From: Chloroflexia bacterium
Lineage (GTDB): Bacteria > Chloroflexota > Chloroflexia > Thermobaculales > Thermobaculaceae
Reading direction: 5' to 3'
Assembly: GCA_030446765.1 (NCBI GenBank)
Contig: JAUJMR010000002.1
Location: 234,743 to 298,742, forward strand
DNA length: 64,000 nt
Within the stretch, counting starts at the first letter, position 1, and each line of letters opens with the position of its first letter. Positions 47,009 through 56,349 of the stretch are shown piece by piece. Both the position numbers and the translations under genes were made by a program. Under the pieces are notes generated by a model, which was given only the letters and a program-made list of their open reading frames with translations, searched no databases and was not told the DNA's origin.

Positions 47009-50000
47009 ATGGCGACAACGATCTCGCGTCGGGACTTTCTCAAGCTCGGCGGCTCGGCGACGGCAGGCACTGCGCTGGGCGGGCTCGCGGCACTCGGGGC
47101 CGACCTCGGGCCTGCAACTGTCCATGCACAGCAGGCACGAATCAAAGACCAACGCATGTTCCGCAGCGTGTGCCCATATTGTGCGGTGGGTTGCGGTCTC
47201 ATTGTCCACAGCCAGGAGAAGCCCGGCGGCGAGCGCGGCGGTGGGTTGCGGTCTCATTGTCCACAGCCAGGAGAAGCCCGGCGGCGAGCGCGAGATCATC
47301 AATATTGAGGGTGACCCCGAGAGCCCGATCAACCAGGGGACGCTCTGCCCAAAGGGCGCTGCAACGTTCCAGCTCCACATCAACCCGAACCGGGCGACCA
47401 AGGTCCTCCATCGGAAGCCGGGTGCCACGGATTGGGAGGAGATGGACCTTAACGCCGCGATGGACCGTGTCGCCCAGCTCACCCGTGAGACCCGTGACCG
47501 GACCTTTGTCGAGAAGATCGGCGACAAAGTTGTCAATCACTCCCTCGGGATATTCTCGCTGGGTGGAGCGACAATGGACAACGAATGGAATCACATTCAC
47601 CAAAAGCTGATGCGTGGCCTCGGAGTGGTCGCCATCGAAAACCAGGCCCGTATATGACACAGCTCTAGTGTCCCCGGTCTGGGGGTACGACTAGGGCGCG
47701 GCGCCGCGACCACTTTTCCCGGGAACCTCTCAACATCGGACTGCATCGTCATCCAGGGCTCGAACATGGCCGAGTGCCACCCGGTGGCATTCCGCTGGAT
47801 TATGAAGGCGAAGCTCGCGGGTGCCACGCTGATCCACGTAGACCCCCGCTTCACGCGGACAAGTGCCTTGGCAAACGTGTACGCGCCGGTGCGGGCAGGC
47901 TCGGATATCGCATTCCTGGGAGGACTTATCCGGTACGTGATCAGCAGCAAGCGCTGGAATGAGGATCCGTTCTTCAAGGACTACGTCGTTAACTACACAA
48001 ACGCCGCGACGCTGATCACCGACAAGTTTGAGGACACGGAAGACCTCGATGGGAAGTTCTCTGGGCTGATGGCGTATACGGGCGACAAGTTGAACGGCTT
48101 TCAGGCGGAGTATAAGAACGAGACCTGGCAGTACGAAGGCACTGTGGCCCAGGATCAGGGCCGAACAGCATCCTCAGGTCAAAGCGGTGAGCAGGGTGTG
48201 GAGTCCGGTCAGGAGGGCGCGGCACCTGAAACGCCAAAGGGACCGCCGTACGACGAGCTTGTGAAGTCTCTGCTGAAGCCTCCCGCGAAGACGGATCCGA
48301 CCCTGCAGAACCCGCGCACCGTCTTCCAGTTGGTGAAGAAGCACTTTGATCGCTATACCCCCGAGATGGTCGAGCAGATCACCGGGTGTCCCCAGGCGGC
48401 GTTCGTGCAAGTGGCTGAGCAACTCTTGAAGAACTCCGGGGCTGAGCGCACGAGCGCCTTTTGCTACGCCGTCGGCTGGACCCAGCACACCAAGGGACCG
48501 CAGATGATTGGCTGCTGCGCGCTGTTGCAGTTACTCCTCGGCAACATGGGTCGGCCAGGTGGGGGCATCCTCGCTCTGCGCGGTCATGCCACTATCCAAG
48601 GGTCCACGGATATCCCGACCCTCTACCACAGCATTCACGGCTACATGCCCTCCCCCTCGGCGCTGAAGTCGAAGAAGCACGACACCCTGAATGACTACAT
48701 CGCGAGCGAGACGCTGGCTAAGAGCTACTGGGCAAACTTCCCGAAGTTTATGGTCAGCTACCTTAAATCGATGTACGGGGATGCCGCGACCAAGGAGAAC
48801 GACTTCGGATACGACTGGCATCCGAAGGTTGCGGGCGACCACTCGCACATGCCGATGATGCTCCAGATGGCCGACGGAAAGGTCGAGGGCATGTATGCCC
48901 TCGGACAGAACCCGGCTGTCGGCGGGCAGAACGGAATCTTCCAGCGGCGTGCCCTCGGCAAGCTGAAGTGGCTGGTCGTCAAGGATAATTTCGAGACGGA
49001 GACCGCCGCATTCTGGAAGACTGCGCCGGAGGTAACGAGTGGCGAGGTGAAGCCCGAAGACATCCAGACGGAGGTCTTCTTCTTCCCATCGAACCAGGTG
49101 GCGGAGATGGACGGCTCCTTCACAAACACGCAGCGGCTGGTCCAGTGGCACAACAAAGCAGCCGAGGCACCAGGCGATTGTCGCAGTGACATGTGGTTCA
49201 CGTACCAGTTAGGTGTCCGCCTCAAGGAGATGTACCAGAACAGCACCAACCCGCGTGACGAAGGCTTCAAGAACCTGGTCTGGAACTTCCAGATCGATGA
49301 GGAGACGGAGCGCCTGCATGCGGCCGAGATTGAGAAGCTCGGTGGGGACGACGCGGCGAAACAGGTCAAGGAGCCTGAGGGCGAGCCGGATATTCGCAAG
49401 ATTATGCGGGAGATCAACGGGTATCAGTCCGCTGATCCGACGAAGCACCTCAAAGGCTTCTCGGAGCTTATGGACGACGGCTCGACGACATGCGCCTCTT
49501 GGATCTACTCGGGCATTTACCCCGAGCCGGGGATACTGCTATGCAACAACCGTGACCCGCAGCCGGATCTGGACAACAAGGGGCTACCAAACCTCGGCTG
49601 GGGGTTCGCGTGGCCCGCGAACCGGCGCGTACTCTACAACCGCGCCTCGGCCCGGCCCGATGGCACTCCGTGGAGCGCGCGCAAAGCGTATGTCTACTGG
49701 GACGCCGATGCCGACTTCACCGACACGAAAACCGGCGAAGTCACAAAGGGGAAGTGGGTTGGCCCCGACGTCCCCGACTTCGTGCCTAACAAGGCGCCCG
49801 ACTACCAGCCACCGGAGGGAGCAACGGGACTCGCTGCACATAAGGGTACCGATCCGTTCATCATGAAGGCCGACGGCAAGGGCTGGCTGTTCTGCCCCAC
49901 CGGCCTGGTGGACGGTCCTCTGCCGACTCATTACGAACCGGCCGAGTCGCCCGTTCGCAACGTGCTCTACCCGAACCAGCAAATCAACCCGGTGTACAAG

Positions 50001-50438
50001 GCATGGGGTCGTGAGGACAACAAGCTTGCAGCACCGGGGGATCCTGAGTTCCCCCACGTGCTGACCACCTATCGCCTCACCGAGCACCACTTGTCGGGCG
50101 TCATGACGCGGTGGCTGCCCTGGCTTAGCGAGCTGCAACCGGAGCTGTTTGTCGAGATCAGCCCGGAGCTCGCGGGCGAGAAGCGCATTGGCAACACGGA
50201 CAAGGTCAAGATTCGGACGCCGCGCGCAGAGATTGAGGCAAAGGCGCTCGTTACCCGGCGGATGCGGCCGATGAAGATCGACGGAAAGACGATTCATCAC
50301 GTCGGACTACCATGGCACTGGGGCTACCAGGGGCTAGTGACGGGGGCTGTTGTAAACGACCTGACCGCACTGGTCGGTGACCCGAACGTGTCCATCCACG
50401 AGGGCAAGGCCTTCGTGTGTAGCGTGGAGAAGGCCTGA
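47009..50438 (+). CDS. fdhA: Formate dehydrogenase catalytic subunit, selenoprotein, with a 55-bp tandem duplication
   Basis: Molybdenum/tungsten bis-MGD enzyme oxidising formate to CO2, exported by the Tat route (ISRRDFLKLGG, twin Arg). SVCPYCAVGCG and GTLCPKG hold the N-terminal 4Fe-4S cysteines. A perfect 55-bp tandem duplication (47183-47292) shifts the frame; removing one copy restores it. The TGA at 47655-47657 is in frame with both neighbouring ORFs and reads ENQARI-U-HSSSVPGLG, the selenocysteine site of formate dehydrogenases (E. coli FdnG has the same R-V-U-H). A SECIS hairpin follows. The corrected protein has about 1124 residues with Sec at about 198. The rest contains the molybdopterin domains and a C-terminal molydopterin-binding barrel. 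It is followed by fdhB, overlapping by one base. Confidence 0.94.
47183..47292 (+). repeat. Perfect 55-bp tandem duplication inside fdhA
   Basis: Bases 47183-47237 are repeated exactly at 47238-47292 (GTGGGTTGCGG occurs at 47186 and 47241). 55 is not a multiple of 3, so the duplication breaks the frame just after the iron-sulphur cysteines. It may be a natural slippage event or an assembly artefact at a read join. Confidence 0.95.
47655..47694 (+). promoter_or_regulatory. Selenocysteine UGA and bacterial SECIS element
   Basis: TGA is followed after exactly 18 bases by the loop GGTCT, closed by CCCC (47672-47675) and GGGG (47681-47684). A lower stem CTAG/CTAG (47665-47668 and 47691-47694) is also possible. 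In E. coli fdhF the apical loop GGUCU likewise starts 18 bases after UGA. SelB binds this loop to insert Sec. Confidence 0.9.
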
Positions 50439-51250
50439 TGCCAGCAGCAGTACCCCACGGGTTCTACACCGACACGACGGTTTGTATCGGCTGCAAGGCA
50501 TGCGAGGTGGCCTGCAAGCAGTGGAATCAGTTACCCGCGTCTAAGGGTGGAGCGCCGCAGCTCAGCGGCCAGAGCTACGACAACACCCTCCGCCTCTCCG
50601 GGACGGACTGGCGGCACGTGAAGTTCATCGAGGACTTCAAGACCGAGGACCGATCCGGCGGGCGCTGGATGATGATGAGCGATGTGTGCAAGCACTGTGT
50701 CAAGGCGGGCTGCCTGGAGGTCTGCCCAACCGGCGCGATCATTCGGACCGAGTTCGACACCGTGGTTATCCAGTCCGACGTATGCAACGGCTGCCGTGCC
50801 TGCATCGCCGCCTGTCCGTTCGGCGTGATCGACATCAACCCGGCGAACAGCGTCGCCATGAAGTGCACGCTTTGCTATGACCGGATGAAGCTGGACATGA
50901 CGCCCGCGTGCGCCCAGGCGTGCCCGACGGCATCTATCCAGTACGGGCCGATCGACGAGCTCCGCGACAGGGCCCAGAAACGCGTCGCGACGCTACAGGC
51001 ACAAGGCGAGACACGCGCCCAGCTCTATGGTGCGGACACCTCCATCCTGGGGGGGCTGAACTCGTTTTATCTTCTTGTGGACAAGCCAGAGGTATACGGC
51101 CTGCCCGCAAATCCGGAGTTGCCATCGCGCAACCTGGCGGCGAGTAACGCTTTTTCCGCTATTGGTGCGGCCGTGATGGGCGTTATTGGTCTAGTGTCGT
51201 TCCGGAAGCGCCGGATGGATCGGTTCGCACAGCAAGGCAACAACGAGTAA
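50438..51250 (+). CDS. fdhB: Formate dehydrogenase iron-sulphur subunit
   Basis: A 270-residue electron-transfer subunit passing electrons from FdhA towards the membrane. Four ferredoxin-like cysteine groups are visible: CIGCKACEVAC, CKHCVKAGCLEVC, CNGCRACIAAC and CTLCYDRM...ACAQACP. A single C-terminal helix (FSAIGAAVMGVIGLVSF) anchors it, as in FdnH/HybA-like subunits. The ATG overlaps the fdhA stop (TGATG). Confidence 0.94.
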   Translation: MPAAVPHGFYTDTTVCIGCKACEVACKQWNQLPASKGGAPQLSGQSYDNTLRLSGTDWRHVKFIEDFKTEDRSGGRWMMMSDVCKHCVKAGCLEVCPTGAIIRTEFDTVVIQSDVCNGCRACIAACPFGVIDINPANSVAMKCTLCYDRMKLDMTPACAQACPTASIQYGPIDELRDRAQKRVATLQAQGETRAQLYGADTSILGGLNSFYLLVDKPEVYGLPANPELPSRNLAASNAFSAIGAAVMGVIGLVSFRKRRMDRFAQQGNNE

Positions 51251-51298
51251 TCAGGACATAGCCACCACGTCATGCGTTCATCTTGTTAGGAGTTTTGG

Positions 51299-52246
51299 AT
51301 GATCGATGAACTGTACTCGGCTTCCGCCCACTGGACCTGGTGGATCATTCCGTACTTCTTCTTGGGTGGGATAGCCGGCGGCTGCTACTTCATCTCGGCG
51401 ATGCTCGATCTGGTCGGCGATCGCGATGACCGTCATCTCTCCCGCATCGGGTACCTGGTCGCTTTTCCAGCGATCTCTATCGGGCTGCTCCTCCTCGTGC
51501 TGGACCTCAACCAGCCGCTGCGCTTCTGGCACATGCTCCTGCGGCGTGAGGATTTTATTCCCATGCCGTTCGCCTTCAAGTGGTGGTCGCCGATCTCATA
51601 TGGTTCATGGGTCATCTCGGTATTCAGCGGCTTCGCGTTCGTTTCCTTCCTCGCCGCACTCGTCCGACCTGGCGACACGCCTAGAAGGGGTCCACTGGGA
51701 CTGTTTCAGAAGATTCACTCCGGCTTGGGCGTTTTCAGCAAGCTCTTCGTACTGCTCGGCGCAATTGCCGGGCTATGGACTGCGAGTTACACAGGAGCGC
51801 TGCTCTCGGTGACGAACCGACCGATCTGGGCGAACACCAATCTTCTCTCCGTGCTCTTCCTGGTTTCCGGGCTATCGACGGCGGCTGCGCTGATGTACCT
51901 TCTCGGTCGGCGGCGTCGAAGTGTCTCGGAGGACGCTCTCCACCGCCTGACGCGCTTTGATGACCTGTCGCTCGGCGTGGAGCTCATCGTGATCTTGGGG
52001 ACTCTGGCAACTCTCGCGGCGGTGCTGGGGGGCCTGCCGTCGGACTGGGCACTCACGTGGGGCATGGTGCTGGGTGTGACGCTGCTGGCCGTGATTGTGT
52101 TTGGGATCATTGTGCCGCTCGCCATCGGCTTGCGACAATCGGGGGGCCGTAGTCTTGTGCTCGCATCCACGCTCGTCCTGCTCGGTGGCCTCTTTCTCCG
52201 AGCCGTCGTAGTGTTCTCCGCGGAGACGATGGAGAAATTGGGATGA
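51299..52246 (+). CDS. nrfD: NrfD/PsrC-type membrane subunit of the formate dehydrogenase
   Basis: A 315-residue polytopic membrane protein of the NrfD/PsrC family, which connects iron-sulphur subunits to the quinone pool without haem. HWTWWIIPYFFLGGIAGGCYF is the family's first helix, and FAFKWWSPISYGSWVIS is the conserved region after helix 3. About eight helices are predicted by eye. It replaces the cytochrome b subunit (FdnI) found in E. coli. AGGAG lies 8 bases before ATG 51299. The stop overlaps the next ATG. Confidence 0.9.
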   Translation: MIDELYSASAHWTWWIIPYFFLGGIAGGCYFISAMLDLVGDRDDRHLSRIGYLVAFPAISIGLLLLVLDLNQPLRFWHMLLRREDFIPMPFAFKWWSPISYGSWVISVFSGFAFVSFLAALVRPGDTPRRGPLGLFQKIHSGLGVFSKLFVLLGAIAGLWTASYTGALLSVTNRPIWANTNLLSVLFLVSGLSTAAALMYLLGRRRRSVSEDALHRLTRFDDLSLGVELIVILGTLATLAAVLGGLPSDWALTWGMVLGVTLLAVIVFGIIVPLAIGLRQSGGRSLVLASTLVLLGGLFLRAVVVFSAETMEKLG

Positions 52247-52452
52247 TGAAGCGCCGGCTCAGCCGTGTCCTACTGTTCGGGTTTCTTGCAGCGGCTCTCG
52301 TGGCGTGCGACTCGAGCCCCGAGGCGGCCCGTACCCAGGGCGGCGGCCCGGGGGCTGACCGCGGGAACTGGAACCAGGGAGAAGTTGACCTGCGCCAGAA
52401 GGACGGGTCTTATTATGATACGCCGCTAACGGGTGCGGGGCGTGACGACTAG
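52243..52452 (+). CDS. Small lipoprotein of the formate dehydrogenase operon
   Basis: A 69-residue protein. MMKRRLSRVLLFGFLAAALVAC is a lipoprotein signal with lipobox L-V-A-C. The mature part (about 47 residues) is Gly/Asp/Asn-rich and lacks a known domain. It overlaps nrfD by 4 bases and fdhE by 20, so it is part of the operon. Whether it helps the complex is unknown. Confidence 0.7.
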   Translation: MMKRRLSRVLLFGFLAAALVACDSSPEAARTQGGGPGADRGNWNQGEVDLRQKDGSYYDTPLTGAGRDD

Positions 52453-53317
52453 GGCGCTCAGCACCGTTCAGGAGCGTCTGGTCGCGGTCACGCAGGACCA
52501 TCCCGAGTGGAACTCCTGGACTACGCCGCTTGCGGAGGCTCTGCGGCAGATGGAGAACCCTATTTGGGACTCGATCAGCGTGGAAGTCTCCTCCAAACAC
52601 CCTGACCATGCACCGCTTCTGGACCATGCCACAATCCGTCTAGACGCGAAGGCTGGCCGCGCGTCGGTGCGGCGCATCATGGATGCTGCCGCCGATGCTG
52701 GTGGCGCCGAGGCATCCGAGCTACGCACGGTCGCGCGCGGGACCGGTTGCGATGCACTCGCTCTGCTAGAGGCGACGGTCTGCCAGGACGACGAGCGGTT
52801 GACTGTCCAGGCCGCGTCGCTCGGTGTCGAGCGGAACGTACTGGTCGCGGTCGGCCTGCTCGCTGCAATGCCGCTGCTCGACGCATGCCGGCGGAAAACG
52901 AGCGATCGCGCACCGGCATCGTGGCCGCACGGCTACTGCCTAGTCTGTGGCGCGTGGGCAGCCTTAGCGGAGTTGCGTGGGCTGGAGCGAACGCGTCACC
53001 TGCGCTGCGGCCGTTGCGGCACTGGATGGGACATAGAGTGGGTCCGGTGTGCTTACTGTCGCGCGTCAGATAACTCTACGTTCAGCTCGCTCGTGCCTGA
53101 GGACGGAGGCGAAGCCCGACGCGTGGATGTATGTCGGGGTTGCAGAGGTTATACGAAGCTGCTTACGTCCGCGCGTGCCTGGCCAGCGGGACAGGTACCA
53201 GTCGAGGACCTGGCGAGTGTGGACCTCGATCTTATTGCCGTCGAGCACGGCTTCGAGCGGCCAGAAACGGTCGGTTACGCGGTACGCGCGCAGATCAACA
53301 GCCCTGCGCCCGGCTGA
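52433..53317 (+). CDS. fdhE: Formate dehydrogenase accessory protein FdhE
   Basis: FdhE is needed for assembly of respiratory formate dehydrogenases and binds iron through C-x-x-C pairs (established for the E. coli protein). The 294-residue protein has four such pairs in the C-terminal half: YCLVCGAWA, LRCGRCGTGW, VRCAYCRAS and VCRGCRGYT. The N-terminal half is helical. The start is GTG 52433, or GTG 52442, both overlapping the lipoprotein gene. Its presence at the end of the operon supports the assignment of the upstream genes. Confidence 0.9.
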   Translation: MRGVTTRALSTVQERLVAVTQDHPEWNSWTTPLAEALRQMENPIWDSISVEVSSKHPDHAPLLDHATIRLDAKAGRASVRRIMDAAADAGGAEASELRTVARGTGCDALALLEATVCQDDERLTVQAASLGVERNVLVAVGLLAAMPLLDACRRKTSDRAPASWPHGYCLVCGAWAALAELRGLERTRHLRCGRCGTGWDIEWVRCAYCRASDNSTFSSLVPEDGGEARRVDVCRGCRGYTKLLTSARAWPAGQVPVEDLASVDLDLIAVEHGFERPETVGYAVRAQINSPAPG

Positions 53318-53630
53318 GTTCGCGCGACAACTGCTATCGTCGATAGATGCTTCCGAGGGTCGCCGTCGCAAGCGCAAGCGCGACACAACGGCCGATGCGA
53401 TCGGTCTCGAGATAAAGCGCGACCTGCTAGAGGCGCTTGGAGCGGAGGACCCCGAGCCCGAGCAGATCGAGGAATGGCTGCTCGAGTACTGCCTGAGATC
53501 GGGTCCGGGCGACGGGGGGCAGCGGGCGATGGCTCTCAATGTGCTGGACGAGTGGCACCTGGCAGCAGCATCTCCCGAGTTCAGCGGATGGCTCCAGGAG
53601 GGTGCGCCGTCGGAGGATACGCAGGGCTAA
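53234..53630 (+). CDS. Small conserved-looking protein after fdhE
   Basis: The reading frame contains LRPAEFARQLLSSIDASEGR, a basic stretch RRRKRKR, then IGLEIKRDLLEALGAEDPEP and EEWLLEYCLRSGPGDGGQRA. It reads like a real helical protein with good codon use, but its start is unclear: GTG near 53219 or TTG near 53234, both inside fdhE. The track start at 53049 is certainly too early. No family is known to me; position suggests a role with fdhE. Confidence 0.5.
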
Positions 53631-53721
53631 GTGGTGCATCCGGGAGTGTGCTACCCTTTCGCACGGTGCCTGAGCAGGGCCAAGCGGTGCTGATACTAAC
53701 TCCGGCTATATGGTAGTTCAT

Positions 53722-53818
53722 GTGTCATTCCGAGCGTGCGAGGAATCCGTGGCCCAAGTGGACGGATCCCTCACTCCGTTCGGGATGACATGCGATAGCC
53801 TTCAACCGGATTGCGTAT
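53722..53818. repeat. MITE-like palindromic repeat, copy 2
   Basis: TGTCATTCCGAGCG...GAGGAATCC and GGATCCCTCAC...CGGGATGACA, followed by CGGATTGCGTAT at 53807-53818, match copy 1 (24974-25098) in reverse orientation. The terminal repeat at the other end is missing, so this copy is truncated. Confidence 0.7.
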
Positions 53819-53875
53819 GAGTCGTGATCAGACCTGGGTATTCGCCGGCTCGCGGGGGTGCGTTGTCTTTACTAG

Positions 53876-54481
53876 ATGCACCACTTTAGAACTCCAGCCC
53901 GTGCCGCTCCACGATGGGGGATCGAGTCCACCACGCCCGGGGTGGAGCGCTGGCTGTCGGATCTGCCTGACGGCAATTGGGATTCTGGCAGGCTACCCTC
54001 CTCGGTGCTGTCCGTCGCCGGCCGGGCACTGCGAATGGCTGAACATCCCGACGGTGCCGGCGAGGTCGCGGTCGCGCGAGCACTCTCGCGCTCCGGCACC
54101 TGGATCGTTCTCCATGGGGTCACACTCGATTCCGGCGGTTACCGCCGTGCCGCCGTCATCGTCGAGCCCGCACACCCCGCCCGGATCGCCCCGCTGCTTA
54201 TGGCCGCTTACAGCCTGACTCAGCGCGAGCAGGACGTCACGCGACTGGTGCTGCAGGGCAACTCCACGACGGAGATCGCCGAGCGCCTCGTCGTCTCAGC
54301 AGACACCGTCCAGCAACACCTCAAGAGCGTGTTCGAGAAGACGGGCGTGCACAGTCGGCGCGACCTCGTCGGCAAGGTCTTCTTCAACCATTACGAACCC
54401 CGCGTGCGTGATAACGAGCGCCGAGCGATTGCCGGGCGACCACTTCACAGTGGCCCTCTGGATCGGCGCACACCGGCCTGA
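53876..54481 (+). CDS. LuxR-family regulator, N-terminally truncated
   Basis: A 201-residue protein. The LuxR helix-turn-helix is complete: YSLTQREQDVTRLVLQGNST followed by TEIAERLVVSADTVQQHLKSVFEKTGVHSRRDLVGK. The segment before it (VERWLSDLPDGNWDSGRLPS) resembles the linker part of the same regulator family as the remnant at 41931; the GAF-like N-terminal sensor is missing. It may be a 5'-truncated pseudogene, or a short regulator still expressed. The truncation lies next to the repeat at 53722-53818. Confidence 0.7.
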   Translation: MHHFRTPARAAPRWGIESTTPGVERWLSDLPDGNWDSGRLPSSVLSVAGRALRMAEHPDGAGEVAVARALSRSGTWIVLHGVTLDSGGYRRAAVIVEPAHPARIAPLLMAAYSLTQREQDVTRLVLQGNSTTEIAERLVVSADTVQQHLKSVFEKTGVHSRRDLVGKVFFNHYEPRVRDNERRAIAGRPLHSGPLDRRTPA

Positions 54482-54673
54482 TACAGTGCCTGATGACCCG
54501 GCAGGGGTGCCGTTCGATGGACGGTTTGCAAGGCCCACATAGAGCATAGGGGAGATGCGGCCGGCCTTGGGCTCATCGTCATCGGTTGACGCTCACCGCG
54601 TTGGCCCTGGCGTGCGTCTCGGAGACTCGGTAAGGCGTAGCGCCGCTGTTGTGCCAACCATATTCGTTTGGCG

Positions 54674-54994
54674 CTACTTGAGCTCGATGACGTAGTTGCG
54701 GTGGGGCGTCTCGCCGATGTTCGTCAGGCGGTTGTCCACCTTGCCGTCCGGTCCGGCGTTCACCCACGTTACCTGGTCGTCCTCAAACTGAATGTCCTGA
54801 TAGTCCTCCGGATTGTCGGGGTCGGCGAAACGGATCAAGCCACCGGACACGACGATGAAGAAGTACGGGAGTCGATGTACGTGCTTCTCCAGTTGCTCGC
54901 CCGGCCCAAGCGCCAGATCCCAAACGCGCACGCGATCGTTCTCGTACATGATGCTGGTGCCGACGTTCTCGGTGGGTTCCGTGGCCACGGGCAA
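54674..54994 (-). CDS. Cupin-domain protein
   Basis: A 106-residue single-domain cupin. The first cupin motif G-x5-H-x-H appears in LGPGEQLEKHVHRLPYFFIVV, with later Gly and Asn in VSGGLIRF. The start is GTG 54994 with GAAGGG-type SD upstream. It lies just after the aminotransferase on the same strand, 25 bases away, so the two are probably co-transcribed. Metal and substrate are unknown. Confidence 0.75.
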   Translation of the reverse strand: MPVATEPTENVGTSIMYENDRVRVWDLALGPGEQLEKHVHRLPYFFIVVSGGLIRFADPDNPEDYQDIQFEDDQVTWVNAGPDGKVDNRLTNIGETPHRNYVIELK

Positions 54995-55018
54995 ACCCCT
55001 TCCCTTCAGTATTTTCAG

Positions 55019-56206
55019 CTATGCTGTTCGGCTGCGCACGAACCGCCCGATACGCTCCAGCGCCGCCTCGATGTTCTCCATGGAGTTCGCGTAGCACAGC
55101 CGGACGTACCCCGCGCCCGACGGACCGAATGCATCGCCGGGCACTGTCACCACCTTCTCCTCGACCAGTAGTGCCTCAACGAACTCCTCCGACGAAAGGC
55201 CGGTTGGTCGGATGTCCGGGAAGGCGTAGAACGCACCGCGCGGCTCGAACGTAGGCAGCCCGATCCCATTCAGGCCATCCACGATAATCCTGCGACGCCG
55301 GTCATATTCCGCGAGCATCGCCTGAACATACGGCTCCCCGCCGTGCAGGGCCTCCAGGGCAGCGGCCTGGCCAGCGGTCGGCGCACACATAATCACATAT
55401 TGGTGCACCTTCATCATCGCCTCGAGTAACTCGGCTGGGGCGCAAGCGTAGCCGACTCGCCAGCCGGTCATCGCGTAGTCCTTCGAGAAGCCTCCCAGCA
55501 GGACCGTCCGCTCCCACATGCCGGGCAGTGAGGCGAAGCTCGTGTGTTCCACGCCGTACGTGAGGCGGTCGTAGATCTCGTCCGCGATCACGAGCAGGTC
55601 GTGCCGCTGCGCGACCACCGCTATGCGCTTCAACTCTTCCCGTGGCAACACAGCGCCTGTCGGGTTGTTTGGATAGCCGAGCAGCAGCGCCTTCGTGCGC
55701 GGGGTGATGTGCCGCTCGATCTCTGCAGCGGTCGGCGCGAACTGCGTCTCCACACTTGTGGGCACGAGCACGGGCACGGCGTCGGCGAGGACCACCGCCG
55801 GGACATACGCCACGTACGACGGATCCGGCACGATCATCTCATCGCCCGGGCCGAGCACCGCACGGCACGTTATGTCCAACGCTTCGGAGACCCCTACGGT
55901 GATGAGTATCTCGGAATGCGGATCGTATCTGACGTTATACAAGCGCTCCAGGTGCTCTGCGAGGCTCTCGCGCAGCTCAAAGAGGCCGTAATTCGAGGTG
56001 TACGCGGTGCGGCCCGCGCGGACGCTCGCGATCGCGGCCTCGCGCAGCGGCTCCGGTGTGGTGAAGTCGGGCTCACCCACGCCGAGGGAGATCACCCCCT
56101 CCATCCCGGAGATCATGTCGAAAAAACGCCGGATCCCGGACGCAGGTATCCTCGATACCCGGTCGTTCAAGAACCGTGAGACGCCAAGTTCGCGCGTAGC
56201 GGCCAT
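55019..56206 (-). CDS. Class I/II pyridoxal-phosphate aminotransferase
   Basis: A 395-residue PLP enzyme of aminotransferase class I (aspartate/aromatic type). GVGEPDFTTPEPL starts the small domain, SNYGLFELRESLAEHL is typical, and LLLGYPNNPTGAVLPREEL provides the conserved N-P-x-G. DEIYDRLTYG holds the PLP-ring Asp and Tyr, GGFSKDYAMTGWRVGY carries the Schiff-base Lys, and GYVRLCYANSMENI the substrate Arg. The track start at 56332 is too long; ATG 56206 is preferred with an AGGA upstream. Substrate not determined. A cupin follows on the same strand. Confidence 0.93.
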   Translation of the reverse strand: MAATRELGVSRFLNDRVSRIPASGIRRFFDMISGMEGVISLGVGEPDFTTPEPLREAAIASVRAGRTAYTSNYGLFELRESLAEHLERLYNVRYDPHSEILITVGVSEALDITCRAVLGPGDEMIVPDPSYVAYVPAVVLADAVPVLVPTSVETQFAPTAAEIERHITPRTKALLLGYPNNPTGAVLPREELKRIAVVAQRHDLLVIADEIYDRLTYGVEHTSFASLPGMWERTVLLGGFSKDYAMTGWRVGYACAPAELLEAMMKVHQYVIMCAPTAGQAAALEALHGGEPYVQAMLAEYDRRRRIIVDGLNGIGLPTFEPRGAFYAFPDIRPTGLSSEEFVEALLVEEKVVTVPGDAFGPSGAGYVRLCYANSMENIEAALERIGRFVRSRTA

Positions 56207-56349
56207 GTGGATATCGTCCTTTGCTGGATGCCGCTCACTATATCGCCACCCCGACGCGCGTGTCAAACCATTCCATGGCACAACGGTTGCCCATACCAGG
56301 TACGCACGAGAAGGTCGTGCGATGGAACACAACTACATAGGAGGACACA

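Noticed and set aside
47655-47657. TGA as a true stop ending an fdhA fragment
   Set aside because: Both sides are in the same frame, the flanking residues are those of the Sec site, and a SECIS loop follows at the right distance.
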